From Bacteroidota bacterium (lineage in GTDB: Bacteria > Bacteroidota > Bacteroidia > Bacteroidales > VadinHA17), in the NCBI GenBank assembly GCA_011374625.1, contig DRPN01000168.1, forward strand, positions 1 through 56,805: a stretch of 56,805 nucleotides of DNA. The letters run 5' to 3'. The notes beneath the pieces were generated by a model. That model was not told the DNA's origin and ran no database searches. It saw only the letters and a program-made list of their open reading frames with translations. The translations under genes were made by a program, and so were the position numbers. Shown in pieces: positions 36,576-45,908 of this stretch (position 1 is its first letter; each line of letters starts with the position of its first letter).

Positions 36576-36605
36576 TTTGAGTATTATAAAAAAACATTAA
36601 TTTTG
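36576..36605 (+). promoter_or_regulatory. Bacteroidota-type promoter of rpmH
   Basis: TTTG (36576-36579), 18 nt, TAATTTTG (36598-36605): an excellent match to the consensus, about 60 nt before the rpmH start codon. Confidence 0.75.
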
Positions 36606-36666
36606 CAGCCTGTTTACATACTACTGCAGATAATTTTTCAGGTCAGGCAAATAAGAAATTACAAAT

Positions 36667-36825
36667 ATGAAACGGACATTTCAGCCATCACGGCGCAAGA
36701 GAAAAAATAAACACGGTTTCCGGGAACGCATGTCAACAGTCAATGGCCGGAAAGTTTTGGCACGCCGCCGCATTAAAGGACGGAAAAAACTTTCTGTTTC
36801 CGACGAACCGAAATACAAAGTATAA
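36667..36825 (+). CDS. rpmH: Large ribosomal subunit protein bL34
   Basis: 52 aa and thus easily missed. It begins [20 protein letters not shown] and continues [15 protein letters not shown], the universal bL34 sequence; the short acidic tail VSDEPKYKV is normal. It is a separate unit with its own strong promoter. rnpA and dnaA, which often neighbour rpmH in other phyla, are absent. Confidence 0.97.
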   Translation: MKRTFQPSRRKRKNKHGFRERMSTVNGRKVLARRRIKGRKKLSVSDEPKYKV

Positions 36826-36961
36826 AGAATCCTTTCATACTTTTTATCCATACTTATTACATTTTTCATTTTTTACAAATCTGCGATTGATGGCATAGGC
36901 GTGTGATTAACAATAATCTGTAGCCTTGTTCAATAATCATCGATCGCATTTTATCGTTCCA

Positions 36962-36993
36962 CTTGTCTTCCTATAATTTTATCTTTACTTTTG
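36962..36993 (+). promoter_or_regulatory. Promoter of the PASTA-T9SS-rluD operon
   Basis: CTTG (36962-36965), 20 nt, TACTTTTG (36986-36993), matching the Bacteroidota pattern, 38 nt before the start codon at 37032. Confidence 0.55.
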
Positions 36994-37031
36994 CGTTCAA
37001 TTACTAATGAACCATTAATACTGCTGTCGGC

Positions 37032-37871
37032 ATGAGTTTGGGACGGTTTCTTATCAGCAAGACTTTCTTGAAAAATTTACTCTTTGCCCTTTTGATATCT
37101 ATATTTCTGATATTTCTTATATTGATCTGGTTAAAGTTGTATACCCGTCACGGGCAGAAAAAAGAAGTACCCGATTTCTATGGCCTGACGGTAAAGGAAT
37201 GCCAGTCACTGATCAAGAAAGGTCATTTCGTCCTGGTTGTTCAGGATTCGGTTTATACAAAAGAAGTTCCTGCCGGGGCCATCGTCGAACAGAATCCCAA
37301 AGCCGGTTCAATGGTAAAAAAAGGACGCAAGATATTTCTTATTATCAACGCTTTTCATCCCGAAGTGATACCAGTACCTTATGTGGTAGGTTATTCGTTA
37401 CGCCAGGCCAAGGCGCTTCTCGAATCGAACGGCTTTCAGGTAGGCAAACTGAAATATGTCCCTGACATTGCAATCAATAATGTTTTAAAAGAAATGTATG
37501 AAGAACGTGAACTACAACCCGGTGATTCTCTTGAGAAGGGGGTTTCCGTGGATCTCGTTCTCGGTAAGGGACTGAGCAACGAAAAAACACCATTGCCCGA
37601 TTTTACCGGAATGACTCTGGAAAAAGCCGAACAGGTAATTATCAGCACGGCTCTGAACAAGGGGGCCATCGTGTATGACTCCACAGTCCATGACGCCAAA
37701 GATTCCATGTCGGCATTTGTCTGGAAGCAAAGTCCTGCTTATAAAGAAAAAGAAGATCTGTTTGTTCCGGTAGGCTCATCCATATATCTGTGGTTTACAC
37801 TGGACTCAGCCCTTTTGCCTGTCCCTGACACATTAACCATCGAAGAACCTCCTGTACCGAATGAAAAATAA
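37032..37871 (+). CDS. PASTA-domain membrane protein without kinase
   Basis: 279 aa. One N-terminal membrane helix (about 14-36), then three PASTA repeats on the periplasmic side: VPDFYGLTVKECQSLIKKG, VPYVVGYSLRQAKALLESNG and LPDFTGMTLEKAEQVI. PASTA domains usually bind peptidoglycan or beta-lactams in Ser/Thr kinases and PBPs; here no catalytic domain is present, so a role in wall sensing or anchoring is inferred. The stop overlaps the next gene by 11 nt. PASTA genes near rluD and ddl recur in Bacteroidota. Confidence 0.88.
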   Translation: MSLGRFLISKTFLKNLLFALLISIFLIFLILIWLKLYTRHGQKKEVPDFYGLTVKECQSLIKKGHFVLVVQDSVYTKEVPAGAIVEQNPKAGSMVKKGRKIFLIINAFHPEVIPVPYVVGYSLRQAKALLESNGFQVGKLKYVPDIAINNVLKEMYEERELQPGDSLEKGVSVDLVLGKGLSNEKTPLPDFTGMTLEKAEQVIISTALNKGAIVYDSTVHDAKDSMSAFVWKQSPAYKEKEDLFVPVGSSIYLWFTLDSALLPVPDTLTIEEPPVPNEK

Positions 37872-39732
37872 GCTTTTGTGTATCCTTGTATTTATTATTA
37901 CAAACTTGGTGGTTACAGCACAGGAAAAGCTGGTGCCCTTGGTCGTCAATCCTACTGTCAGAAAAGCATATACCGGGATCCTGAAGCATACGGCCAAAAG
38001 CCTGCTGACACCGGATACCCTGTCCCTGCCGTTTTTAGATGATTTTTCCACGTTTCGTGTTTATCCTGATCCGGCCTTCTGGTCAGACCGGGATGTGTTT
38101 GTCAACCAGACTCTGGGAGTCTCTCCTCCCACCATAGGCGTCGCCACACTTGATGCCATTAACGAAAAAGGATCCCTTTATCCCGACGCTGAACCATTTC
38201 CTTTCATTGCCGACCATTTAACCAGTAAACCGCTGTACCTGAATTATTCTCCCGCAAGCAATATCTTTTTCAGTTTTTACTATCAACCACAAGGATTGGG
38301 CGACTTTCCCAATCAGGACGACTCCCTCTGCCTGGATTTCTATGCACCTCTTCAGCAGACATGGCATACGGTATGGAACATCCCGGGGGACTCCCTGGCG
38401 CCAGACACCATCACTCCTTTCCGCATGGTCATCCTGCCGGTGCAAGACACAGCTTTCCTGCATGCAGGGTTTCGTTTCCGCTTTCGCAATTATGCAAGTA
38501 TCTCTTATAACTCAAGTGATCCGGGCAGGGTCGGCAATTGCGACCAGTGGAATATTGATTACGTTTATCTGGACCGGGACCGTTTCAAAGACGATACGGT
38601 CATGCATGATGTTGCCATAACTTCCCCGTTAAAGTCGGTGCTGAAAACTTATGAGGCCATGCCCTGGCGGCATTTCAGGGAGACTTATCTGACGGAAATG
38701 GGTAGTTTCCTGCCAGTGACCTACCGCAATAACGACACCATCGTCCGCAATGTCACCAGGCAATTTGAGATCACCGACCTTTTCACAGGGCAGCAATCAC
38801 ATGCCTATACGGGAGGCGCCGTAAACATAGGACCCCTTACCACAGAAACCTACACCTCACCCCTCATCTATACCTTCAACTCTCCCGCACCCGATTCGGT
38901 TGTCTTTCGTGTGCGAAGCTATCTTATCACCGACAATTATGATCCCAAGATAAACGACACCGTCACTTATTACCAGGTTTTCAGGGACTATTTTGCTTAC
39001 GATGACGGGTCGGCCGAAGCAGGGTACGGTCTAAGCGGCAACGGTATGGACCGTGCTGCGGTGGCCATCCGTTTTCATGCCTATATACCCGACACCCTTC
39101 AGGCAATCAGAATCTACTTCAATGAATCCTGGAAAGATGCCAACAGTACAACATTCAATCTGATGGTATGGGCTGCAGACGGGGACAATCCCGGAGAAAA
39201 TATTTATCAGAAAATCAGTCAGTCTCCTGTTTTCCGGGACAGCCTGAATTGTTTTACCACCTATTTCTTCGACTCGGCAGTAGTGATACCCGAAGGAGAT
39301 TTTTACGTCGGATGGCAACAAAATTCATCAGTTTTTCTGAATGTCGGTTTTGACAGGAACCGTAACAACCAGGACAAGAACCAAATCTATGTCAGCGGCC
39401 AGTGGCTGCCTTCCACTATCCCGGGCTCAATCATGATACGGCCGGTCACTGGTCATAATCTGCTGGCTTCCGTCCCTTCCCACGAACCGGACAACAAAGA
39501 CTGGACGGTCTATCCCCAACCGGCAAAAGATCATTTGTATATTAAATACAATAACCGGGAAATACAAAACCCCGAGTATATCCTTCTCGACATGACCGGA
39601 AGGATCCTGTACCGACACAAAGGATTTACAAGAACGGTAAATATTTCCGGGCTTCACAACGGTTTCTACCTCCTGGTGGTCCGTCAGAATGACCGGCTCG
39701 TTTATCGCACCCGTTTTGTCATCTCCCGTTAA
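37861..39732 (+). CDS. T9SS type A sorting-domain secreted protein
   Basis: 623 aa with a cleavable signal peptide (MKNKLLCILVFIITNLVVTAQ). The C-terminal ~85 residues (WTVYPQPAKDHLYIKY, ILLDMTGRILYR, ISGLHNGFYLLVVR) are a type A sorting domain recognised by the Por/T9SS machinery, so the protein is exported and cleaved or anchored at the surface. The central part (about 50-530) has beta-rich, Asp/Tyr-rich sequence with no enzyme motif I can name. It overlaps the PASTA gene and is followed by rluD 10 nt later. Confidence 0.88.
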   Translation: MKNKLLCILVFIITNLVVTAQEKLVPLVVNPTVRKAYTGILKHTAKSLLTPDTLSLPFLDDFSTFRVYPDPAFWSDRDVFVNQTLGVSPPTIGVATLDAINEKGSLYPDAEPFPFIADHLTSKPLYLNYSPASNIFFSFYYQPQGLGDFPNQDDSLCLDFYAPLQQTWHTVWNIPGDSLAPDTITPFRMVILPVQDTAFLHAGFRFRFRNYASISYNSSDPGRVGNCDQWNIDYVYLDRDRFKDDTVMHDVAITSPLKSVLKTYEAMPWRHFRETYLTEMGSFLPVTYRNNDTIVRNVTRQFEITDLFTGQQSHAYTGGAVNIGPLTTETYTSPLIYTFNSPAPDSVVFRVRSYLITDNYDPKINDTVTYYQVFRDYFAYDDGSAEAGYGLSGNGMDRAAVAIRFHAYIPDTLQAIRIYFNESWKDANSTTFNLMVWAADGDNPGENIYQKISQSPVFRDSLNCFTTYFFDSAVVIPEGDFYVGWQQNSSVFLNVGFDRNRNNQDKNQIYVSGQWLPSTIPGSIMIRPVTGHNLLASVPSHEPDNKDWTVYPQPAKDHLYIKYNNREIQNPEYILLDMTGRILYRHKGFTRTVNISGLHNGFYLLVVRQNDRLVYRTRFVISR

Positions 39733-39742
39733 TCTGCCAGGC

Positions 39743-40777
39743 ATGACCGACAAGGAAAATGATCAGCAGGAACTGTATGAACACTACCGTTTCATTGTAG
39801 ATGCGGGACAGAAACCGTTGCGCATAGACAAATACCTGATCAACAGACTGGAAAGTACCTCCCGTACCCGCATTCAGAATGCAGCGGTTGCCGGCAATAT
39901 CATGGTGGACAATCAGCCCGTCAAACCAAGTTACAAGGTTAAACCCGGAGAGACCATCACCATCGTCCTCCCGCATCCTCCCCGTGTAATTGAGATCGTC
40001 CCCCAGGACATTCCCCTGGATGTCCTTTATGAAGATAACGACCTGATGGTCATCAATAAACCTGCGGGCATGGTGGTACACCCCGGTTATGGTAACTATA
40101 CAGGCACCCTTGTCAATGCCCTGGCATGGCATCTGAAGGATGAGCCGGCTTTTCGTGAAGGAGACACCAGACCGTGGCTGGTGCATCGTATCGATAAAAA
40201 CACCACCGGCATCCTGGTGATTGCCAAGAATGAGATAGCCATGAATAAACTGGCCAAACAATTTTTTCTTCATACAGTAAAAAGAAGATACATAGCCCTC
40301 GTATGGGGCACACCTCCGGATCAGAAAGGAACCATAGAAGGACACATAGGCCGCAACCCCAGGGACCGGACAAAGATGTTTGTATTCCCCGACGGATCGC
40401 AGGGCAAGCCGGCCATCACCCATTACAGAGTGCTGGAAGACCTCGGCTACATCAGTAAGGTGGAGTGCCACCTTGAAACAGGACGCACTCACCAGATACG
40501 TGTGCATTTTCAGTATATCCGGCACCCTTTGTTCAACGACGCTGAGTACGGAGGCGATCGCATCCTGAAAGGAACCACCTTCAGTAAATACCAACAGTTC
40601 GTAATAAACTGCTTCAATATCCTGCCGCGACAGGCCCTTCACGCCAAATCGCTGGAATTTATCCACCCTTCCACCGGCAAAATCATGTCTTTCGATTCCC
40701 CACTGCCAGATGACATGGAACAGGTGATCCGGAAATGGAAAAAGTATATGGAAGGACGAACGACGAACAGCGACTGA
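39743..40777 (+). CDS. rluD: 23S rRNA pseudouridine synthase RluD family
   Basis: 344 aa from the ATG at 39743; the frame is open further up but runs over the end of the T9SS gene. S4 RNA-binding domain (about 25-85, RIDKYLINRLESTSRTRIQ) then the synthase with the catalytic-Asp segment LVHRIDKNTTGILVIAKN and LETGRTHQIRVHFQYI. RluD makes pseudouridines in helix 69 of 23S rRNA; RluC or RluA specificity is less likely given the S4 domain and length. Confidence 0.93.
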   Translation: MTDKENDQQELYEHYRFIVDAGQKPLRIDKYLINRLESTSRTRIQNAAVAGNIMVDNQPVKPSYKVKPGETITIVLPHPPRVIEIVPQDIPLDVLYEDNDLMVINKPAGMVVHPGYGNYTGTLVNALAWHLKDEPAFREGDTRPWLVHRIDKNTTGILVIAKNEIAMNKLAKQFFLHTVKRRYIALVWGTPPDQKGTIEGHIGRNPRDRTKMFVFPDGSQGKPAITHYRVLEDLGYISKVECHLETGRTHQIRVHFQYIRHPLFNDAEYGGDRILKGTTFSKYQQFVINCFNILPRQALHAKSLEFIHPSTGKIMSFDSPLPDDMEQVIRKWKKYMEGRTTNSD

Positions 40778-40874
40778 AAAACAGAGAGATATTCTCCATT
40801 CCCTTAACTACGTTCATTTCTAGCTTTCCCATTTGTCTTTTAAAGATTATATATGTAATTTTATCTTCTAATTT

Positions 40875-40921
40875 ATATGTATTTAAATATTTATTTTAAT
40901 ATGTATTTAAATATTTATTTT
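40875..40921. repeat. Tandem 23/24-nt repeat with TATTTAAATA palindrome; possible operator
   Basis: Two adjacent units (40875-40898 and 40899-40921) are identical over 23 nt. Each holds the 10-nt palindrome TATTTAAATA. The second unit ends 25 nt before the start codon of the AbrB-like gene, where a dimeric transcription factor would be expected to bind. Confidence 0.75.
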
Positions 40922-40946
40922 CCCCACTACTTAAAAAATTCACATT

Positions 40947-41138
40947 ATGGCACGCAGAAAACTTTCCAAAAAACACATCCGCACCTTACAAAAACTGGGT
41001 GGGGGAGCCAGTTATGCGGTAACGCTTCCCATGGATGATATTGCAGAGCTGGGCTGGAAAGCCAGGCAGAAACTGGAAGTAGTCAGGTATGGAGACGGGT
41101 TTCTTATCCGTGATTGGAAGAAAGAATCCAAAGATTAG
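40947..41138 (+). CDS. AbrB/MazE-like small DNA-binding protein
   Basis: 63 aa. After a basic N-terminus (MARRKLSKKHIRTLQKLGGG) comes an AbrB-type swapped-hairpin stretch: SYAVTLPMDDIAELGW, then KARQKLEVVRYGDGFLIRDW, matching the pattern of SpoVT/MazE antitoxin-like domains. No toxin gene follows; the next gene, ddl, begins 38 nt later, so it is either an orphan regulator or a solitary antitoxin-like protein. Tandem operator-like repeats in front suggest autoregulation. Confidence 0.75.
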   Translation: MARRKLSKKHIRTLQKLGGGASYAVTLPMDDIAELGWKARQKLEVVRYGDGFLIRDWKKESKD

Positions 41139-41176
41139 CAATACAGACAAGCTGCCGGCAACAATTGACGAAGTAT

Positions 41177-42160
41177 ATGGAAAACAAAATCAAAAATATT
41201 GCCATACTGGCCGGGGGGTATTCGTCCGAATATGAAATCTCCCTGAAAAGTGCAAAGCAGGTAATGAATCACCTGAAAAAAAAGTATTACAAAACGTATC
41301 TTATTCTGATCACCCGGGAAGGATGGTTTTGGGAGACGCCTCAGGGCGACATGGTTTCGGTGGACAAAAATGCTTTTACACTTCCGGTAGACGGAGAAAC
41401 CGTTCATTTTGACGGAGCATTTATTGTCATCCACGGCAGTCCGGGAGAGGACGGAAAGTTGCAGTCATATTTCGAAATGATCGGGCTCCCTTATGCCGGG
41501 TGTAACAGCTTTACCTCCTCGTTGACTTTCAACAAATTTGCCTGTAAGCTGTTTCTGGAGAAGTACAATATCCCCACAGCCTCTTCCGTTCTGGTACGCA
41601 AGAACGCAGGATGGACACCTCCTGATCTGGGAGAGATGAGATATCCCTTGTTTGTCAAACCCAATGCCAGCGGATCCAGTTTTGGCGTATCCAAAGTATC
41701 CAGACCTTCGGAAGTAGGCCCTGCCATCCGGAAAGCTTTTGAGGAAAGTGATGAGGCGATCATCGAAGAATTTATTGAGGGAACCGAAGTCTCCTGCGGC
41801 GTATTAAAGACCTCTACGCGCGATATAATCTTCCCCCCGACGGAGATCGTCAGTCACAATGAGTTTTTTGATTATCAGGCTAAATATTCGGAAGGTCTGG
41901 CCGAGGAAATCACGCCCGCCCGTTTGCCGGAAGACAAAATTACCCTGATTCAGGAAACCGCATCTTACATCTATTCTGTGCTGGGCTGCCGGGGTATAAC
42001 ACGCATTGATTTTATCCTGAAAAGGAACATTCTTTATTTTCTGGAGATCAACACCATCCCTGGTCTCAGCAAAGAGAGCATTATTCCTCGTCAGGCCCGT
42101 GCTTTCGGGATCAGCATGGAAGCGCTTACGGATATGATCACGGACGATCTGTTCAACTAA
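41177..42160 (+). CDS. ddl: D-alanine--D-alanine ligase
   Basis: ATP-grasp enzyme that makes the D-Ala-D-Ala dipeptide of peptidoglycan. 327 aa from the ATG at 41177 (MENKIKNIAILAGGYSSEYE). Seen are ILAGGYSSEYEISLKSA, VIHGSPGEDGKLQ, the ATP-grasp FVKPNASGSSFGVSKV, IIEEFIEGTEVSCGV, and the metal-binding YFLEINTIPGLSKES. All motifs are intact. The Tyr/Phe residue that marks resistance-type ligases was not assessed. It is convergent with gcvP (4-nt overlap of stops). Confidence 0.95.
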   Translation: MENKIKNIAILAGGYSSEYEISLKSAKQVMNHLKKKYYKTYLILITREGWFWETPQGDMVSVDKNAFTLPVDGETVHFDGAFIVIHGSPGEDGKLQSYFEMIGLPYAGCNSFTSSLTFNKFACKLFLEKYNIPTASSVLVRKNAGWTPPDLGEMRYPLFVKPNASGSSFGVSKVSRPSEVGPAIRKAFEESDEAIIEEFIEGTEVSCGVLKTSTRDIIFPPTEIVSHNEFFDYQAKYSEGLAEEITPARLPEDKITLIQETASYIYSVLGCRGITRIDFILKRNILYFLEINTIPGLSKESIIPRQARAFGISMEALTDMITDDLFN

Positions 42161-45036
42161 CTTTTTTCTTCGGCCGGGAAATGCTCCAATCCCTCTACCG
42201 AGCACATCAGATGCCGGTCACCCCAGGCATCATCCACCCGGTTTGCCGCCGGCCAGAATTTATTCTCCGAAATCCAGGGCAAAGGAAAGACAGCCTTTGT
42301 GCGTGTATAAGGGTGAGTCCACTCATCTGCCAGGGCTTCCTCCTGTGTATGGGGGGCATTTTTCAGAACATTATCCTGAGGATCAATTTTCCCCTCCTGT
42401 ACCTCCATGATCTCATCATAGATATTTTTCATCGTCTCCACAAAACGGTCCAGTTCGGCTTTAGATTCGCTCTCGGTAGGCTCAACCATAAGGGTTCCGT
42501 GCACCGGAAAAGAAAGCGTAGGTGCATGAAAACCGTAGTCCATCAGTCTTTTGGCGATATCTGTTTCGGTAACGCCTGACACATGTTTGAACTCTCTGCA
42601 GTCGAGGATCATCTCATGACCCACATAGCCGGTTTCACCGGTATATAAGGTTTTAAACTGATCTTTCAGGGCCCTGGAAAGGTAGTTGGCATTGAGTATT
42701 GCCACTTCGGAGGCTTTTTTCAGGCCTTCACTTCCCATCAGTCGCATATAGGCATGTGAGATTACCAGGATATGGGCACTGCCGTAAGGTGCCGCAGCGA
42801 CGGTGATCTTTCCTTTTGATCCACCCACAGGCACCAGCGGATGTTCCGGCAAATATTCTTTCAGATGCTCCGCCACAGCTACCGGTCCCACGCCGGGACC
42901 GCCACCACCGTGGGGGATGGCAAAGGTCTTGTGCAAATTCAGGTGACATACGTCGGCTCCGATCATCATTGGGCTGGTAAGCCCCACCTGTGCGTTCATG
43001 TTGGCGCCGTCCATATATACCAGTCCCCCAAAAGAGTGAATGATCCCGGTCATTTCTTTTATCCGGCTTTCAAAAACACCGTGCGTAGAAGGATACGTAA
43101 CCATAAATGCAGCCAGACGGTCTTTATGCTCTTCAGCCAGGCGGCGCAGCGAGTCCACTTTGATATTGCCCAGCTCATCGCAATCCACCACTACCACTTT
43201 CATCCCCGCCATGACAGCGCTGGCCGGATTGGTGCCATGCGCCGACGATGGGATCAGCACCACATTTCTTTCACTTTGTCCTTTATCTTCCAGATACCGG
43301 CGAATGATAGAGAGGCCGGTATATTCCCCTGCAGCTCCCGAATTGGGTTGAAAAGTGATATCGGCAAATCCGGTTACTTTTAACATATCTTCTTTCAGAT
43401 CGTCGATTATCCGGCTATAGCCCGCCGCCTGTTCGGCAGGCACAAAAGGATGAATTGTCCCGAACTCCATCCAGGAAACGGCCAGCATTTCTACCGCAGA
43501 ATTCAGTTTCATGGTACAGGAACCGAGAGAGATCATCGAATGCGTCAGGGATATATCCTTCCGCTCCAGCTTTTTGATATACCGCATCATCTCTGTTTCG
43601 GACCGGTATTTATTAAATACGGCATTCTGCAGGAAAGGCGTTTCCCGCAGGAATTTCCGGTCCAGATATAATTTTTCCGTCAGTACGTTTACCGGAAACG
43701 TCTTCTTTCCGGCAGCCTCGGCAAAGAGGTCAACCAGGTCCTGCACGTCCCTTTCATGTACTGTCTCATCCAGGCTTATTTTCACATATCCGGGCTCGAA
43801 ATAATTCAGATTGATTTCTTTTTGCAGGGCCAGTTTTCGTATTTTCTCCTTTTTTTGTTCATCAGGTACATTTATCTTCAGGGTATCAAAAAAGTTATCA
43901 TTTACCTGGTCATATCCAAGGGTTTTCAAGCTTTCATTCAACGTTCCGGTCATAGCATGGATATTCCCGGCAATTTTTTTCAGACCTTCCGGTCCGTGGT
44001 ACACGGCATACATCCCGGCCATCGTAGCCAGCAGGGCCTGTGCTGTACATATATTAGAGGTAGCTCTTTCTCTTTTAATATGTTGTTCCCGTGTCTGCAA
44101 GGCCATGCGCAATGCCGGCTTCCCGTGTGTATCGCGGCTTACCCCGATAATCCGGCCGGGCATATGTCGTTTATACACTTCCTTGGCAGCCATATACCCT
44201 GCATGAGGCCCTCCGTAGCTTAACGGTAGTCCGAGGCGTTGCACCGATCCCACTGCGACGTCGGCACCCCACTCTCCCGGAGGACGCAGCAATGCCAGGC
44301 TCAGGATATCTGCCACCACAACCAGCGGCACATTGTTTTCATGGAGTTTCCCTGTCCAGGCTTCGTAATCACACACCTGCCCCCCTGCATTGGGATACTG
44401 CACCAGTGCCCCGAAAAAATCCTCAGCCGGTATCGTTTTCTCCCACGACCCTTTCACCAGTTCGATTTTTCTGGCTTCAGCACGGGTTTTGAGGATACTC
44501 CATGTCTGTGGAAAGATATTGTCATCCACAAAGAAACGATTGACATTTGCTTTCACAGCATCCCGCGAACGGGCATTGTAAAGCATGAGCATGGCCTCGG
44601 CAGCGGCAGTGCTTTCATCCAGCAACGAAGAGTTGGCCAGAGGTAAAGCGGTCAGATCGATAAGCACCGTCTGAAAATTCAACAAAGCTTCCAGCCTGCC
44701 CTGCGAAATCTCAGCCTGATAGGGAGTGTACGAGGTGTACCAGGAAGGGTTCTCCAGGATATTTCTTTGGATCACGGCCGGAAAGACCGTATTGTAATAT
44801 CCCATACCGATGTAGGAACGGAAGATCTTGTTTTCCGATGCAATTTTCTTGATGTATTTCAGGTATTCATCTTCCGACATGGCCGGAATTTCGAAATCTT
44901 CATCCAGACGTATATCAGAAGGGATTACCTTTTCAATCAGCGAGTCCAGAGATTTTTCCCCAACCACTTCCAGCATCTGTCGGATATCGTTATCACGCGG
45001 ACCGATATGGCGATCGGCAAAAGTATAAGGTGTCAT
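42157..45036 (-). CDS. gcvP: Glycine dehydrogenase (decarboxylating), P-protein
   Basis: PLP enzyme of the glycine cleavage system. 959 aa, the full homodimeric (fused) type. N-terminal half has DRHIGPRDNDIRQML and GMGYYNTVFPAVI; C-terminal half has SCTMKLNS, FQPNSGAAGEY and the PLP lysine in HLNLHKTFAIPHGGGGPG (Lys703). GcvT and GcvH are not adjacent. The promoter at 45071-45101 is its own. Confidence 0.97.
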   Translation of the reverse strand: MTPYTFADRHIGPRDNDIRQMLEVVGEKSLDSLIEKVIPSDIRLDEDFEIPAMSEDEYLKYIKKIASENKIFRSYIGMGYYNTVFPAVIQRNILENPSWYTSYTPYQAEISQGRLEALLNFQTVLIDLTALPLANSSLLDESTAAAEAMLMLYNARSRDAVKANVNRFFVDDNIFPQTWSILKTRAEARKIELVKGSWEKTIPAEDFFGALVQYPNAGGQVCDYEAWTGKLHENNVPLVVVADILSLALLRPPGEWGADVAVGSVQRLGLPLSYGGPHAGYMAAKEVYKRHMPGRIIGVSRDTHGKPALRMALQTREQHIKRERATSNICTAQALLATMAGMYAVYHGPEGLKKIAGNIHAMTGTLNESLKTLGYDQVNDNFFDTLKINVPDEQKKEKIRKLALQKEINLNYFEPGYVKISLDETVHERDVQDLVDLFAEAAGKKTFPVNVLTEKLYLDRKFLRETPFLQNAVFNKYRSETEMMRYIKKLERKDISLTHSMISLGSCTMKLNSAVEMLAVSWMEFGTIHPFVPAEQAAGYSRIIDDLKEDMLKVTGFADITFQPNSGAAGEYTGLSIIRRYLEDKGQSERNVVLIPSSAHGTNPASAVMAGMKVVVVDCDELGNIKVDSLRRLAEEHKDRLAAFMVTYPSTHGVFESRIKEMTGIIHSFGGLVYMDGANMNAQVGLTSPMMIGADVCHLNLHKTFAIPHGGGGPGVGPVAVAEHLKEYLPEHPLVPVGGSKGKITVAAAPYGSAHILVISHAYMRLMGSEGLKKASEVAILNANYLSRALKDQFKTLYTGETGYVGHEMILDCREFKHVSGVTETDIAKRLMDYGFHAPTLSFPVHGTLMVEPTESESKAELDRFVETMKNIYDEIMEVQEGKIDPQDNVLKNAPHTQEEALADEWTHPYTRTKAVFPLPWISENKFWPAANRVDDAWGDRHLMCSVEGLEHFPAEEKS

Positions 45037-45070
45037 GAAAACATGTTTTACGTTAGTAAATAATTCAGGT

Positions 45071-45101
45071 TAAAAATAGAAAAAGGGATGAGTAAAACAA
45101 A
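45071..45101 (-). promoter_or_regulatory. Bacteroidota-type promoter of gcvP
   Basis: On the minus strand TTTG (45098-45101), 19 nt, TATTTTTA (45071-45078; one base off TAnnTTTG), about 34 nt upstream of the start codon. I see no glycine-riboswitch fold in this short leader. Confidence 0.6.
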
Positions 45102-45181
45102 CTACAAAAATCATGTGACGAAATAAATTTTCAATTCGAAAATACAGGTTTCGTCCTCGATAACTCCCCCGGGGTAACCCG

Positions 45182-45195
45182 TCCGCCATAGCGGA
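45182..45195 (-). terminator. Small hairpin after the MBL gene
   Basis: TCCGC-CATA-GCGGA, 14 nt past the stop of the MBL gene on its strand; there is no T-run, so it could be a simple stem rather than a terminator. A CCCCGGGG palindrome lies at 45167-45174. Confidence 0.35.
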
Positions 45196-45208
45196 ATGCA
45201 AAGGCGAA

Positions 45209-45856
45209 TTAAAAATCCAGAAACGGGTTGCTGAGTGCTTCATAGCCAACGGTAGTCTCCGGGCCATGCCCCGGAAACACCCTGACCTCATCATCCATTT
45301 TTTCCAAAATCTCTGTTTTAATACTGTTTTTAAGGAGGTTATAGTCCCCTCCCATCAGGTCGGTACGACCTATGCTTCCCCTGAACAGAACGTCTCCGGA
45401 AAAGAGCAGGCCATATGCCCGGTCATAATAGGCTGTCCCGCCGGGTGTATGCCCCGGCATATGGATCACTTCCAGGGTTACATCTCCAAACGCCAGGGGT
45501 TCCATGACCAGTTTTTCCGCATCAGGCATATCTGCCACTGGGAAAGAAAACATCTCTCCCTGCATTTTTACGGTCCGGTATAAAGAGAGATCATCCGGAT
45601 GAATTTTGGGGCTGAGTCCGAATTTTTCAAAAAAGAAAGGAGCTCCACATACGTGATCCAGATGACCATGTGTCAACAAAATGTGCATAGGCCGTAAATG
45701 CTGATCCCTGATAAAGGAAAGAATCTCTTCCTCTTCTTCCGGGGAGTTGTTTCCGGGATCAATAATCACGCATGCACCTTCCGGCTCATATAACACATAG
45801 GTGTTTTCCTGAAAAGGATTGAAAACAAATTTTTTTACTCCCGGTTTTTGTCTCAT
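45209..45856 (-). CDS. Metallo-beta-lactamase-fold hydrolase (glyoxalase II-like)
   Basis: 215 aa from ATG 45856 (MRQKPGVKKFVFNPFQENTYVL), the family's usual beginning; the frame is open upstream to 45937 but that part overlaps the end of pcm. Metal ligands are seen in HGHLDH, MPGHTPGG, FSGDVLF and FPGHGPET. Members are general thioester or glyoxalase-like hydrolases; substrate is unknown. Lies 52 nt after pcm. Confidence 0.88.
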   Translation of the reverse strand: MRQKPGVKKFVFNPFQENTYVLYEPEGACVIIDPGNNSPEEEEEILSFIRDQHLRPMHILLTHGHLDHVCGAPFFFEKFGLSPKIHPDDLSLYRTVKMQGEMFSFPVADMPDAEKLVMEPLAFGDVTLEVIHMPGHTPGGTAYYDRAYGLLFSGDVLFRGSIGRTDLMGGDYNLLKNSIKTEILEKMDDEVRVFPGHGPETTVGYEALSNPFLDF

Positions 45857-45908
45857 GGTTTTTTTCTTTGATTTCTTTCTGCTAATCCCGGTAAGATCGG
45901 GTATTTGA

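Noticed and set aside
39719..40666. 315-codon minus-strand frame opposite rluD
   Set aside because: Antisense to an intact RluD with all motifs; no family seen in the opposite frame.
40875..40921. Tandem repeat as a CRISPR fragment
   Set aside because: Two directly abutting units without spacers and no cas genes.
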